A stretch of DNA of 64,000 nucleotides from Paulinella micropora (taxonomy: Eukaryota > Cercozoa > Imbricatea > Euglyphida > Paulinellidae), in contig WBZZ01005860.1 in NCBI GenBank assembly GCA_019918135.1, forward strand, positions 1 to 64,000, read 5' to 3'. Positions 18,831 through 29,906 of this stretch are shown one piece after another. The translations under genes were made by a program, and so were the position numbers. The first letter of the stretch is position 1. Each line of letters starts with the position of its first letter. The notes beneath the pieces were generated by a model. That model worked only from the letters and a program-made list of their open reading frames with translations. It was not told where the DNA came from and did no database searches.

Positions 18831-19395
18831 TTTTGTCTCCTCCCTATCTTCGCTTCTTCGGGGTTGCCTAACTGGAACACATGATGAGCGCACGTTGGAG
18901 AGGGGCTTCAGTCGGTCCCAATGCCTTGCCAGTGCCTTGCTGCGTTGCCGTGCCTTGCCCCATGCATTCACACCCTCCACCGTTGCATTTCTAACTGAGC
19001 AGCTTCGGCTGGGATTACTATACTTGTCTGTAAGACCCTATAGGTACCGCTAGGTTCGCGCCTTCTATACCCACGTGGGGGAAGGAGTTTCAGCGGCACG
19101 CCGTCCGATCTGGCTCCACTCGGGGACACCCGTACCTCATGATGTGTATTGTTAGGAGCAGCTGAAAGTCCATAAGGCATGAGAGTAGAGGCGTTGGCGA
19201 TGCGATGGAGAGTGTGTGTAGTGCGTGAGGCAGGTTCTGGCGACGCTGGGGGGTGCTGGCGGGCGCCGAAGGGCACGAAGCGACGCGGCTGCGTCCAGTG
19301 ACACCGGCGGAAATGCGTGTAGTGTGTGTTGCAGATACCGCCGATGCTATTTGCATGGACGGGCGCTTTCCTCGGCGTAAAGAGGCGCGGCGGTG

Positions 19396-22300
19396 ATGGC
19401 CAGCGACATTGGCCGTCTACTACTCTCAATGGATTACAAATACGCGAAGCACGGAGCTACCACTGTGGCCCTTATGGGACAAGGTAGAATCGCCGAAGAC
19501 CTGGACAATCCCCGTGGGAATGCCTCTTCGACGGGCTCTGGCCCGATGTCCCAGGATGGGAGGATGAGGGCTCGCGTATATGACGGAATTCCTGAACCAC
19601 GTGGAGAGGCTATCTCAGCTGCGCCTCATCCTTCCTCCCCAAACCTGGCACACGGGTCGGCGCTTCAACATAAGGCGAGCGGCGCTATGTGGCAGATGGC
19701 ACCGCCGCCTCGACGGTACCGGCGGGTAGATCGGTACGACAAGGACGGGCGTAATCTGATTGTCTGGGGGCTCTCAGAACGCGCCAATCTACAGGAGATC
19801 GCCTCCAAAATGAGCGGTCTTGGTCTGGTGGTCCCGGTAATGGAGTGGCAAGGCCAGCGAATGTCTCGTCACCTGGAGCTGGTCTACGAGGACGATGACA
19901 GCAGGCAGACGGCGTTGCAGCAACTCAAACATCTCAAATTCTTCGGCAGAGGGGTCAATGTGGCCCTTGGGCGCAGGTTCAGGGACAGGGAACGTGTCCG
20001 AAGGCTTATTCGCATCCATCTGCGTGGGGAAGCGGCGGTCCGGAAGGAGGAAGCTGCGACGGGATATCGCGTCTTGCCTCTGCATGAAGAATGTGTCGAT
20101 GATGTGCAGGTGGTGTCTTCGGAATTGGCTGCCGATGCACCTAAGTGTGTGTCTGAGTGTGCTGATATGCATGTGGTGCCCCTGCATTCGGCGGCCAGTG
20201 CAGTGGGGGGACCAACCTGCGCAAGCACCTGCAGAGGGGGGCAGCACGAGGGCGGAAGCCAAGCGCGGCCGTCGGATCCGGAAACGAGCCAAGAAGCACC
20301 GCTCCAAGCAGTTCGATACCGGCTTCAAGCTACTCGTCGCGAGTCACAACTGGCAGGGTAAAACGGGATACGACAACGTAGGCACGGCGGAATGGGCATC
20401 ATTCTACAAGCACGAGGGCTGGCTAGTCATCGGGGCTCAGGAGCACCGCATGGGCAAGAAGCAACTTTCCAAATGCAGCCTGGATGGATTCCGGATTTTT
20501 GGAAAACCTGCGGAGGTCAGCGAGAAAAATCGCTGCAAGGGTGGGGTTCTATTCGCGGTGGCTAACTTCCTTGGTCCGTATTGCAACCTGGTGTCAGCCC
20601 CCGTCGACCACCGGCAGCAAGTGTGGCTGCGTATCGCCTCGGGTGTTACCGGCGCTCAGGATATCTATGTGGGCAACGGCTACTTTCCCCAGGAAACGCA
20701 GGAAGAAGAGTCGTCAGAGGCGTATGCGGCCTGGCAGGCAGCTATAGCTTTTTTTGGAGCCAAAGGTCTTGTGGTCACGGTGGCGGATGCCAACGCGAAG
20801 CTCGGGCCGGCATGCAGCCGAAAAGAGGAGGGCATCGTCGGTCAACACGGGGAGGTCGATGATAAGGGAGCACCGGTACGTTCGGAGAACGGCAAGAGAC
20901 TCGCGGCTGTCCTCGTCGCTACGGGCCTGCGAAATCTGAGCGGCTTCTCGTGCCCAGTGGAAGGGTCCTACTGGTGGTCCCGGCGTGAGCAGCGCGGCAT
21001 GGGCACAGGCAAGCACCTCCTCGATTACATCTGCGCGTCGCCTGGCTTGGCATCTGGAGCAAAGTTCGGAGTATGCGAAGATGATCTTGATACGGACCAC
21101 AAGGCAGTATGGGCCGAACTGACGTGGAGCGGCCAGCGCCGGCCAAAGCGGGCTGCGAAACCTTACAGGTCCTTTCGTGTTGATAAGCTTATTGGTGCTG
21201 GTGTCTCGGGTAATGATCACGCTGCGAAGCAAGCGCTGGATTATCTACGCGACAAGTTCGATGACGTATTCCAGCATTGCCTACAGAAGCTTGGAGTGCA
21301 TCAGCTGCCTGAGCTTGACCTATCGGGTGGTGCCGACAGCCAACGGGTGGTAGATGACGTCACCGAGCGAGTGGCGCAGTCCTTCCGAATGGCGGCGCAC
21401 CGGGTCCTTGGCTCCAGATGTATACGACCCCGTTTCACCAACAATTGGTTCGACGGGGAGCTAAAGGAGCTCATTCAGCAGCGCCGGGAGGCCTACGCAG
21501 CATACAGGAGGGATGAATCGAATGCGGAAGCCCGTCTGAATTGGCTACGGCTCCGCAAGCAAATTCGGAAGGCAACTCGGGCCAAGAAGTCCGCCTCCTT
21601 CAAGCAAGTGCAGGAAGAAGCGGTCAAATGTCAACGCGAACAATCCTCAAAGCGCTTTTGGCTACTCGCGAAGCGGCTTGGCGGGGCACGCAGAACGAAG
21701 GTCTCCACGCCGGTGCAAAGGGAGGATGGCTCACTGGCGTGTACGCTGCCGGAAAAGGTCGCTCGGTGGGAGGAATTTCGGAGAAATTCGGTGAAGCCAC
21801 GGGAAAATCCGGCAAGTGCGGCTGTTGTGGTGGCGTGCTGTGCAGAAGCAGGCTCGCTGGAGTGGGAGGAAGCCGAAGCTAAGCGGCAGTTCCACTGGAA
21901 CGATCGCTTCAGAGATGAGGTGGCCCGGGCTATGAAGGAGCACGAAGTAGGTGAAGACACTTGCGAAGAGCTGGACAAGCCGTTCACGCAAGAGGAGGTC
22001 CTTGCAAGGCAACGTGCCCTGAATAACCACAAAGCTTGTGGCGAGGACAAAGTGAAGAACGAGATGCTCAAGTATGGCGGCGCCTACATCAATGGCTACT
22101 TAACGCAGTACTTCAACTGGATTCGAGAAGCCGAGAGGACTCCAAAAGCTTGGGGCAAGGGAATCATCGTCAATATCCCCAAGGGTGGGGATCCTACGGA
22201 TCCTGACAACTGGAGGGATATCTCGATTATGAGTTGCCTTGGTAAGCTGTATCTGTCCTTATTAGCTACTCGTCTAACGCTCTTCGTGGATGGCCCGGAT

Positions 22301-24172
22301 AAGCTACGTCCAGAGCAGGGAGGCTTCCGCCCGGGGCGTAGCACTACGGATCAGGTCTTTACCCTTTGGCAGAGGTTGAAGGGGCGTCAGCAGCAGAAGC
22401 GGGAGTCGTATGTCCTGTTCGTCGATCTACGCAAGGCTTTCCCGTCTGTTTGGAGAGATGGCCTATTTGAGAGGCTCTGGAAGCTGGGTGTAAGGGGCAA
22501 GTTCTGGCGCACGCTACGCAGGTGCTACGAGCAGACTTCGTCGCAAGTGCTAGTTGATGGAGCACTCACCCCCGAAGTACTGGAGGGTGTAGGCGTCCAA
22601 CAGGGTTCCCCTCTCTCTCCCACACTCTTCAACGTCTTTATGGATGAGCCGGCTGGCGAGTGCCCTCAAGATCACGGATGTGAAGCGGCTGAACGACATC
22701 AAGGCACTTCTATACGCGGACGACGTGGCCCTCATCGCTCACAGTCGCACCGAGCTCCAGAAGATGGTCAATGTTGTGGCCAAGTTCGCGGAAGATTACC
22801 GGCTGGAAGTCAACTTGAAGCCCGGCAAGACGGAAATCATGCCCATTTACACGTCGAGCAAGGCGAAACGACCAAGTATCAGGGAGCGAGGTGAGCCCGT
22901 GGTGTGGTTTCGCGGCCAGAAGCTTTGTGTCACCAGTCAGTACAAGTACCTGGGAGTGGTTATCACCGACGACCTGAAGTGGAAGGAGCAGGCCCTGCGG
23001 GCTACGCGTGTCACTGAAGTCGCCACCGCAGGTTGGTACTCTTTGTGGTGTGCAGGTGAGATACAAGCTAGGTATCGTCTCATGTGCTGGAATCAACTTG
23101 TGGGGGCCAAGCTGAAGTACGCCTTTGATGTCTGGCGTGCCCCCGTATCGCAGCTCACCAAGCTGGAGGCAGCAATGCTGCGCCCCATGAGGATGATTCT
23201 CGGCATCAGCCCTAAGACAAGCAAGTGGATTACACTCTTTCTGGCGCGCTCTTTCAGTGCGGAGCGTTTGCGGCGGGCGGCGCAACTGAAGTTCTATGGA
23301 CGGCTGCGTGTTCTACCGGAGAAGCGATTTCCTGTCATCGCATCTCAAGTCAAATCCGACTGGACTGCGGAGGCCGAAGGCGCTATCAGGGACTCAATGG
23401 ATCTACAACAAGGGCTTCAGGAGCTCCTAAATAGCTCAGAGAAGGACCTCGAGGGTTGGAGTTCGACTGTGGACAAGTGGGCCCTTCAGCAGGACGTCAA
23501 GATGGTGCAGCAACTGATGTGGGACAAGCGAGAGGCAGGCAGCGATCTTACTGATGGCCTGCGAGTCATCCTAAGACAAGTCTTTGGAACTAAGGAGTTC
23601 CCAAGATGGGTAGCCCTTGATGATGCGCATTATAATCTGCTTCGGAGAAGGTTGCTCAGCTGCAACAACCGCCTTCGGTTGTACCGCAGCAAGTTGGTCA
23701 GTGGCCTCGCTGCTTCTGTTGTCATGATGATGTCAATGAGTCCCTTGCGCACTTCTTATGGGATTGCCCCATGCATGAGGGGAGACGTAAGCAGCTGTTG
23801 CTGAGTATGCAGAGGCTCGGTGGCATGGCTGTGGGGGCTGCTGAGGGGGATGGAGGGAGTGAGGAGGGTGGTGAGGTCGTAGGCGGTGAGGTTGTGGTGG
23901 AGGATGTGTTGCTTGGGCGGGAGCGGGAGGGCTCTGTGCGGCAGGGTTGGGATGATATGTCGCCTGTGGATCAATCACGATTGTTTTGTAAGTTTTTTCA
24001 GGGGAAGTCGCGCTTCCGCAGTAACTTTAGGCTTGCTGCGTTGTTAGGGGTTACAGCGTTGCGTCCCCCTCCAAAGTTGGATGTGTTGTTTGGATCATAT
24101 GTGTCTGAGTGTTGGTCTGCTAGGGAGGGTAAAGGGAGGAGCTTGGGGTGGAGGATGGGGGCGAGGAGGTGA
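19396..24172 (+). pseudogene. LINE ORF (endonuclease-reverse transcriptase), copy 1, frame-shifted
   Basis: The ATG at 19,396 (MASDIGRLLLSMDYK) opens an N-terminal region with an RRM-like stretch (NLIVWGLSE...LELVYEDD), then an AP-endonuclease domain (LLVASHNW, LVIGAQEHRM, DTDHKAVWAEL), a reverse transcriptase (GGFRPGRSTTDQ, VLFVDLRKAF, GVQQGSPLSPTLFN, LYADDVALIA) and a downstream YKYLGVVIT region. Compared with copy 2 it has an extra G in a run near 20,205, lacks 9 bp net of 1 substitution-rich spot near 22,650 (which shifts frame), and lacks 7 bp near 23,706 in the C-terminal zinc-finger region. These changes are private to this copy, so the parent LINE was probably more intact when the duplication formed. 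Confidence 0.85.
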
Positions 24173-24489
24173 TTGACCTCACTGAGGTTCCATCAGCTTC
24201 TGTCCCACCCTCTCCCCCAAGTGACGTTGATGTTGCGCGGCGCGGCCGTCCGCGCAGAGTGGACGTCCTGGCTAGAGAGAGGGGTTCGGGAGCGCAGCGT
24301 AGTGTCTCGGAGTTCTTCTCTTCAGCTAACACCCTCGCATCTAGCTCTTCATGCACTTCACAGCCCCCAGCTGCCCCTGCTGTTGCTGTTGCTGCTATGT
24401 TTGTTTGGTGTTCTGACAATGCGTTGGGATCGGCTGACCCCGGTGACCCAATGGAGGCACATGTCCAGGATCTGGATCTGATGCTATAG
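24148..24489 (+). CDS. Downstream LINE frame with VIDLT motif
   Basis: Overlapping the end of the main LINE frame, another frame reads GGEEVIDLTEVPSASVPPSP, then VARRGRPRRVDVLARE, SVSEFFSSANTLASSSS and ends MEAHVQDLDLML at the element's 3' end. It looks like natural protein: VIDLT matches a SUMO-interaction motif. It may be a C-terminal extension once in frame with the reverse transcriptase, or a second product. In copy 2 a 5-bp difference near 43,763 puts the second half in another frame. Confidence 0.35.
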   Translation: MEDGGEEVIDLTEVPSASVPPSPPSDVDVARRGRPRRVDVLARERGSGAQRSVSEFFSSANTLASSSSCTSQPPAAPAVAVAAMFVWCSDNALGSADPGDPMEAHVQDLDLML

Positions 24490-24501
24490 TCTGAGGAAGC
24501 C

Positions 24502-24546
<45 letters not shown>

Positions 24547-24814
24547 GGACACCGTGATAGCCCAGTGGTCAAGTTCTACCATCTGAGCCCTGTCGCCAGT
24601 TCGATTCCCGTCGGTGCCACCAGTATTTTCATTGAACATACCGGTCTATTTCTGGACCAGTATTTTCATTGAACATACCGGCCCGTCTGGAAGTGTTGGA
24701 ACTGCCCTTGCGGGGGTGTCATTAGAGCTTATCGTCAATTCTTCGTACTCCCCTCACGGGTGAGACGATGGAGGCGCATGTGCAGAAATGCATCAGCCAT
24801 TGACAGAGAGGCAC

Positions 24815-24815
<1 letters not shown>
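24547..24815 (+). mobile_element. tRNA-derived SINE, copy S2
   Basis: Full-length copy with A and B boxes, encoded CCA and the doubled CCAGTATTTTCATTGAACAT unit. It follows the (ATT)n tail of LINE copy 1 and is followed by its own (ATT)n. Confidence 0.85.
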
Positions 24816-24862
<47 letters not shown>

Positions 24863-25131
24863 GGACACCGTGATAGCCCAGTGGTCAAGTTCTACCATCT
24901 GGGCCCTGTCGCCAGTTCTATTCCCGTCGGTGCCACCAGTATTTTCATTGAACATACCGGTCTATTTCTGGACCAGTATTTTCATTGAACATACCGGCCC
25001 GTCTGGAAGTGTTGGAACTGCCCTTGCGGGGGTGTCATTAGAGCTTATCGTCAATTCTTCGTACTCCCCTCACGGGTGAGACGATGGAGGCGCATGTGCA
25101 GAAATGCATCAGCCATTGACAGAGAAGCACT
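24863..25131 (+). mobile_element. tRNA-derived SINE, copy S3
   Basis: Full-length copy nearly identical to S2, with GTTCTATTCC in the B box instead of GTTCGATTCC. It lies head-to-tail after S2 with only (ATT)n between. Confidence 0.85.
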
Positions 25132-25160
25132 ATTATTATTATTATTATTATTATTATTAT

Positions 25161-25240
25161 CATTAGAGCCTATCGTCAATTCTTCATACTCCCCTCACGG
25201 GTGAGACGATGGAGGCGCATGTGCAGATTTGCATCAACCA
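25161..25240 (+). mobile_element. SINE fragment S4 at the duplication junction
   Basis: Only the 3' part is present, from CATTAGAGCC to GCATCAACCA. It carries the diagnostic GAGCCTATCG and CAGATTTGC shared only with S8 (44,782-44,976). It stops exactly where the second duplication copy begins. Confidence 0.8.
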
Positions 25241-25683
25241 TGTCACGTTCCCTGGTGCGGCGTTGGGTTATAGAGCACCGTCGTAGCATCTTCTTCAGAG
25301 ATTACTTTGACGAGAAGGGTAAATAAGAGGGGGGAGGGTAGAGTGCGTACCATGCCTGCTGGCTTTGCGTGTTGATGTGGCTGTGATTTGGCAGGCATTC
25401 AGAAGATTCATTTTCACATTGACCATGTTATTCCCGAATCTGCTAACGGTCCTGATCATCCGCGAAATTACGCCCTGATGCCGGCGACATTCAATTCCGC
25501 GTTTTCTTTTTGGTGGATGCCTGCCAAGTCTCAGTATATTGGTACATCTCTTCTTTATTGTGTTGGCCTATGCGCGTTGCTGCTGTAGGAAATACGGCCG
25601 CACGCACTGCGATCCTGTTTGCCAAGTACATCCACAAGAAGACCAAGCTGCAGGTCACCTTACACGACATGGAGATGTTTTAG
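25241..25683 (+). pseudogene. 5'-truncated HNH gene, copy 2
   Basis: The duplication breakpoint cut this copy at the ATG of FMSRSLVRRW, so the exons upstream with the DCYRFCDL-type domains are missing. The remaining exons are intact: to 25,318, 25,395-25,541 (FHIDHVIPES, NYALMPATFN) and 25,589-25,683, with the same GT-AG introns. The coding differences from copy 1 that I saw are DEK for DER before the first intron and KKTKL for KKTML in the last exon. Upstream now lies a SINE fragment, so it probably has no proper promoter. Confidence 0.65.
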
Positions 25684-26308
25684 CTTTGTCTGCGGTCCTT
25701 TTCCTTATTAAAGTCTTAGTGTTTTTCCTGATTCCTAAGCAAGATTCAGCAATGGCCGGCCGCTGCAAAATCTCTTTTCCTAAGCTCGGTCCGTTGCCTG
25801 GCAAGGCCAGTGCTCGTCTGCGAGTTGTGCAGGCCCGCCGCAGAGAGAATAGATCCTGATCCTGGCCTAATCTAAGTCTAGCTCGTGGCAGTCTCCCTGA
25901 CGGCCTGCCACCTTAGCTGCCGAGGTCATCCAGGGTCTGTAAGCAGGCACCTGTCGAGAAAAGGAAGTGGAGGAGGGGGCTAGGGAGGGGGGGGGGCACG
26001 CTCAGAAGAGAAGACGACCTCTCTGTGAGTCGGGGCTCCCCTCCCCCGCGCCCCCTTGCTTCCCCTCTCCTGTCCCTCGCCTCCCTACTCTCCCCCTGTT
26101 GTCCCGGGGAAACGGCAGCGAGCGTGCGCCAGGTGGGGGAGGGACTGCTGCACATCGCCACCTCCCCCCCCCCCCCCCCCGCAATCCTCCGCCGCCCGCG
26201 TGCGTGCGCCGGGTGGGGGGGGCCTACCGCACACCACCGCCCCCCACCCCGCGCTCCGTCGGGCGCGTGCGTGCAGCCACCCCACAACCCGCGCACGGTG
26301 TGGTACCG
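25684..26308 (+). promoter_or_regulatory. Spacer and leader before family gene B, copy 2
   Basis: Same as 7,598-8,228 apart from shorter G and longer C runs. No gene is seen. Confidence 0.4.
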
Positions 26309-27943
26309 ATGCAGAACCGGCTGAGCGAGTTGTCCACCAAGATGCGGACGCGTGCCCAGCGCCGTCGTGCTTCCGCCGAGCCCGAGCCCACGGCGGTGGA
26401 GTCCTCGTCTTCTGGGAGTGAGACAGAGGACGGTGAGCTTGAGGGGCAGGTTTCCGCTGACGCGCAGCCACCACGCGCGGTGGCGTCCGTGGCCACCAAC
26501 GCCGCGATCCAAGACAACCCCTTGCTCATGGGCCTGAGTGAAGAAACCCTGAAGAAAACTATCCAACGCCAGCAAGAAGGTTTCTATGCGATCACCGACG
26601 TCATTGCCGCTTTCTAGAATTGCTCTATGACAGCGGCAAGAGTGGATTACGACCGACTGAAAGAGAAACTGACGGAAAAACAAAATTTTTTTCTGTCGAA
26701 AAAGATAGCCTTCAGGCGTGCTGATGGGAAGATGGGTATCGCTATTGATTGTTACCGGTTCTGCGACCTGATGAAGATCTTGCCCTTGCTGCCTGGGCCG
26801 CAGGCCCGCCGTATTCAGCATGAACAAGCGAACCTCGCGACCCGTGCCTGCGCGGGCGACCACGAGTTGGAACAGGCCCTGCCCCTCAGGCGGCAGGAGC
26901 TGTCGGAGGCTACCAGGCGCGAGCTGCTGGCGGGGGTAAGCACGGTGCAGCCCGCGCTGCCTACCGCTGCACCGACAGTCACGTCGGCTCTGGCGGCCGT
27001 ACCGGCGGCAGGTGCGGTCGAAGTGCCACCGCCACCGCCACTGGCGCTAGCGGAGCCGGAGCCGGCCGCGAAGCGGCGGTGCTTCGAGCTGCTGGGGTCG
27101 GAGCGACAGTTGCTAGAAGCGAAGCGGGAATTGGCCCTGCTCAAGCGCGTGGTTTGCGAAGAAGAGCTGGCCGCACTGGAGGCCGGCTGGGCCCTGGAAC
27201 AGAAACAGCTGCAGCTCAGGCGCGAAGCACTGGAGGCCGGCTGGGCCCTGGAACAGAAGCAGCTGGAGGCCGGCTGGGCCCTGGAACAGAAACAGCTGCA
27301 GCTCAGGTGCGAAAGGGTGGCAGCCAATCAGAAGGCCGTCTTCCGCGTGTATCAAACCGCCGTGGATTTATACCAGCAACAGCTGCAGGAGGGGGGGCTG
27401 GCGCTGGACGCCCGCGACGTCATGTTTGTCAGTGACGAGAGAAGAAACAACGCCAGGAGAGCGCTCGCGCTGGTAGAGCGCGCGGGGGTTTGTGCCACGT
27501 TCGAGCAGGCGCTGGGCGGCCACGCGGCGCTGCCGGCGCCCGGCGGCGCACCGCTCGACGAGTCGGCCGGGCCGGAGGCCCGCCCCGAGGGCGAGCTGGT
27601 CGAGGGCGAGCCGGCCGGGGGCGAGCCGGCGCCGGGCGCCGGCACCCTGGCCCCGCGAGCACCGGCGCTGCCGGCGGTGGCGGCGCCGCGGGCAGAGCTG
27701 GGCCTGACCGAGGTCCTGCTGCGGTTGGCGCCGGCGCCCCTGGGCGCCGAGCTCACGGGGCTGCTGATCCGGGCCGGCAGGTACGCGGCGGCTGCCTACC
27801 GGACGGCGCACGGCGGCCAGCCTCCTCCGCGCGTGCAGCGTCTGGTCGGAGGTGCCTTGCGGCAGGTGAACCTGTACTACCAGGACGACGAGGCGCTGCT
27901 GGAGGCGGCCTGCCGGCGGGCGCTGGCCCCGGCCGAGGGGTAG
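26309..27943 (+). CDS. DCYRFCDL-family gene B, copy 2
   Basis: This is the fuller copy. From MQNRLSELSTK the frame runs to a TAG at 26,615-26,617 (after ITDVIAAF) and continues in the same frame from 26,618 to 27,943. The stop sits where gene A has leucine and is present in both duplication copies, so the gene is an old pseudogene, is read through, or starts again at ATG 26,627. Downstream: VDYDRLKEKLTEKQ, FRRADGKMGIAIDCYRFCDL, LLPGPQARRIQHEQANLATR, a Pro-rich linker, a coiled coil with repeated ALEAGWALEQKQ, an acidic Gly/Pro/Ala linker and a C-terminal helical domain with RAGRYAAAAYRTAHGG and LYYQDDEALLEAACRRAL. The domain order suggests a DNA-binding head, a dimerising rod and an unknown tail, which is inference. 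Confidence 0.55.
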
Positions 27944-28610
27944 CGGGGCCGTGCACGCGCCAGCAGCCTCGGCCGGGGACGTGGGGCTGGTCAGAGCTCA
28001 GCAGGTCTTCGACGAGGCAGGCGTGGTTTAGCCCACGTGCGCAGGCCGGAGGGCACCCCCAGCTCACCTCCTCTACTGGCCGCAGGAACACAGTGCAAGA
28101 AGGCCAATGAATGTCTATTTTTCAAAAAAGGTACTTCTTATTAAGAGCCGGCGGTGGACAGGAGTGGTAAGCCCCTTCCCCGTCCTTGTCCGAACTAAAG
28201 CCGGAACAGCCAGGCTAGAAGAAGCTCTGCTGGCCACCGCACGACAGAGGCGTCTCCTGCGCAACCCCGGGCCTGTGTCCCCCGGCCAAGCCCAAGCCTC
28301 GATCGGCACTTGGTGCCCCGGCTAAAGCCTCGGCCGTACTGGTCTCTGGCTTTCTTTTACTGAAACCTGCTTGGCCGCACAGAGCCAGGGCCATCCTCAC
28401 CAGCAGCCGCTCCTGCCGGTGCAAGTGAGGCTGACGATACCAGCAGCGAGGACGGTGCTGACTGGAAGGGGGGCCGGGGAGTGAGTGACCGTGGGCACTC
28501 CGGACTTAGAAGCGCCGGCCCCGCCCGCCGCAGCTGCGCACCGCCCGAGAGGGGGACGGCGGCCAGACTACAGAGACCAGCCCGGCAGAACGAAGCCACC
28601 GTCCCACACT
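27944..28610. repeat. X-Y repeat blocks, copy 2
   Basis: Same as 9,686-10,350 with single-base differences. It contains block X (28,109-28,278) and block Y (28,378-28,610). Confidence 0.5.
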
Positions 28611-28927
28611 TGTAATAAAAAGTAGGCAGGCACCTGTGCGTTTGCGCCCAGGTGATAGGACGCCCACGAGAGCTAAGTGCTCGGATAGACAGCGCACGGA
28701 TCGCTGTTAGGCATCGGCCGAGCCACGGCGCCCAGAGCCGCCAGTGTCCCGACAGGGGGGTACCCGAGTCCGGCTGGACGCCCCCGGGCTTCTTGCTAGG
28801 CTTGGGCTGGTCCGGCGCTCGCGAGCGGGAGTTGTCGGTGAGTGGTAGGGGGGTGCAGACCCTCGGGGCAGTAAAGCATGCTATACCAACGGTATTGTCC
28901 TTCCTCGGTGTAGATATCGTGCTTGGC

Positions 28928-29588
28928 CTACACAAGCCCCCCTTGTGGAGAAGCAGATAGAAGGGCTAGGGCTTCCCGCGTAACCCCTGCTAGGCAGTGA
29001 TACGCAGCGGCACCTGCAAAGTTCAAGAGGCGCACTTGGACCCAGCGCTCTACTTGTGGGTGTGTAAGAGGAGGCTGCCCCAAAGAGAGGAGGAGGCACA
29101 GCGACGCTTTGAGCACTGTCGCTGTCAGGCCTTCCGCTGTTTTCAGCAGCGCGACTTCGGCGGTTGCCCGGCTGTAATTTACCGACACGATGACTTGTGC
29201 CGTCCAGCGGGCCCCGGGGTTGGTGGCCACGTGTGCTAAAAACAGGCAGTGTCCATTCGAAGCTTCCTCCTGCGCTACGCTGTGGTAGCCGGTAATCGGT
29301 GGCTAGCTGCACGGCCTGGTTATCTAGGCCCTGGTCCCCCCTGTCCCAGGCTTGTGTCGTCAACTGGAACAAGGGCCGCGAGGTCTGGCTGAGCGCAGAC
29401 AGGCTTGGTCGGTCCAGGAATGAAACGGCGTGTAGGTGCTGGGCCGGCAAGGGGAACGACGACGCCCGCCCTCTGTTCACCGACACTGAATAGTATCCGG
29501 CCAGGTAACCAAACAACTCTTGTAGCTTCCGCTGGTTGGTAGGCATGGCACGGATTTCCTGTAAGTTGTGGCACTTGAGTACACACAT
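28928..29588 (-). CDS. Unknown minus-strand protein, copy 2
   Basis: Same as 10,670-11,330, including the frame change at about 29,293. Very few residues differ (for example HAVSFLD here and HAVLFLD in copy 1). Retention of both halves without new stops supports an intron or slow decay rather than non-coding sequence. Confidence 0.42.
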
Positions 29589-29906
29589 TGTCTTTTTGCT
29601 CGCCACCCGCCGCGATCGTAGACATTGAGTCTGTTCGTGGTTGTTTGCTTTACCGAGGCGATACGTCTGCCATTGGCCTCCTCGCCTCCATCGCAAGTCT
29701 CACCTTCCCATTTGCATCAGTTATCATTGGTAACCGTGATGTATGAACGGGTATGAGACTACCTAGGGGCTGCAGTCTCTGTGTACCCACATCTTTGTAT
29801 TCAGATTGAGGAAGCGTTGGCCCATTCTGCACAACAGCATTAGAAAGCACTGTGACTTTAGAGTTAAACTTCACAGTTTTCTCCTTCCTCTTTTCTTCCC
29901 CCTCCA

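Larger units (their letters stand above)
18403..24500 (+). mobile_element. LINE (non-LTR retrotransposon), copy 1
   Basis: The element starts CTGGAGGGGTGCACAAGATG after an (ATT)n tract and ends GTCTGAGGAAGCC followed by (ATT)n, about 6.1 kb. It has a 1-kb 5' region with strong stem-loops, one long coding region, and a 3' end with an ATT-repeat tail rather than poly-A. The clade is unassigned; it has an AP endonuclease and no recognised RNase H. It is part of the tandem duplication (copy 2 at 37,860-43,970). Confidence 0.9.

Noticed and set aside
19789-23285. Antisense frames of 100-190 residues across the LINE
   Set aside because: They mirror the LINE coding frame and have no features of their own.
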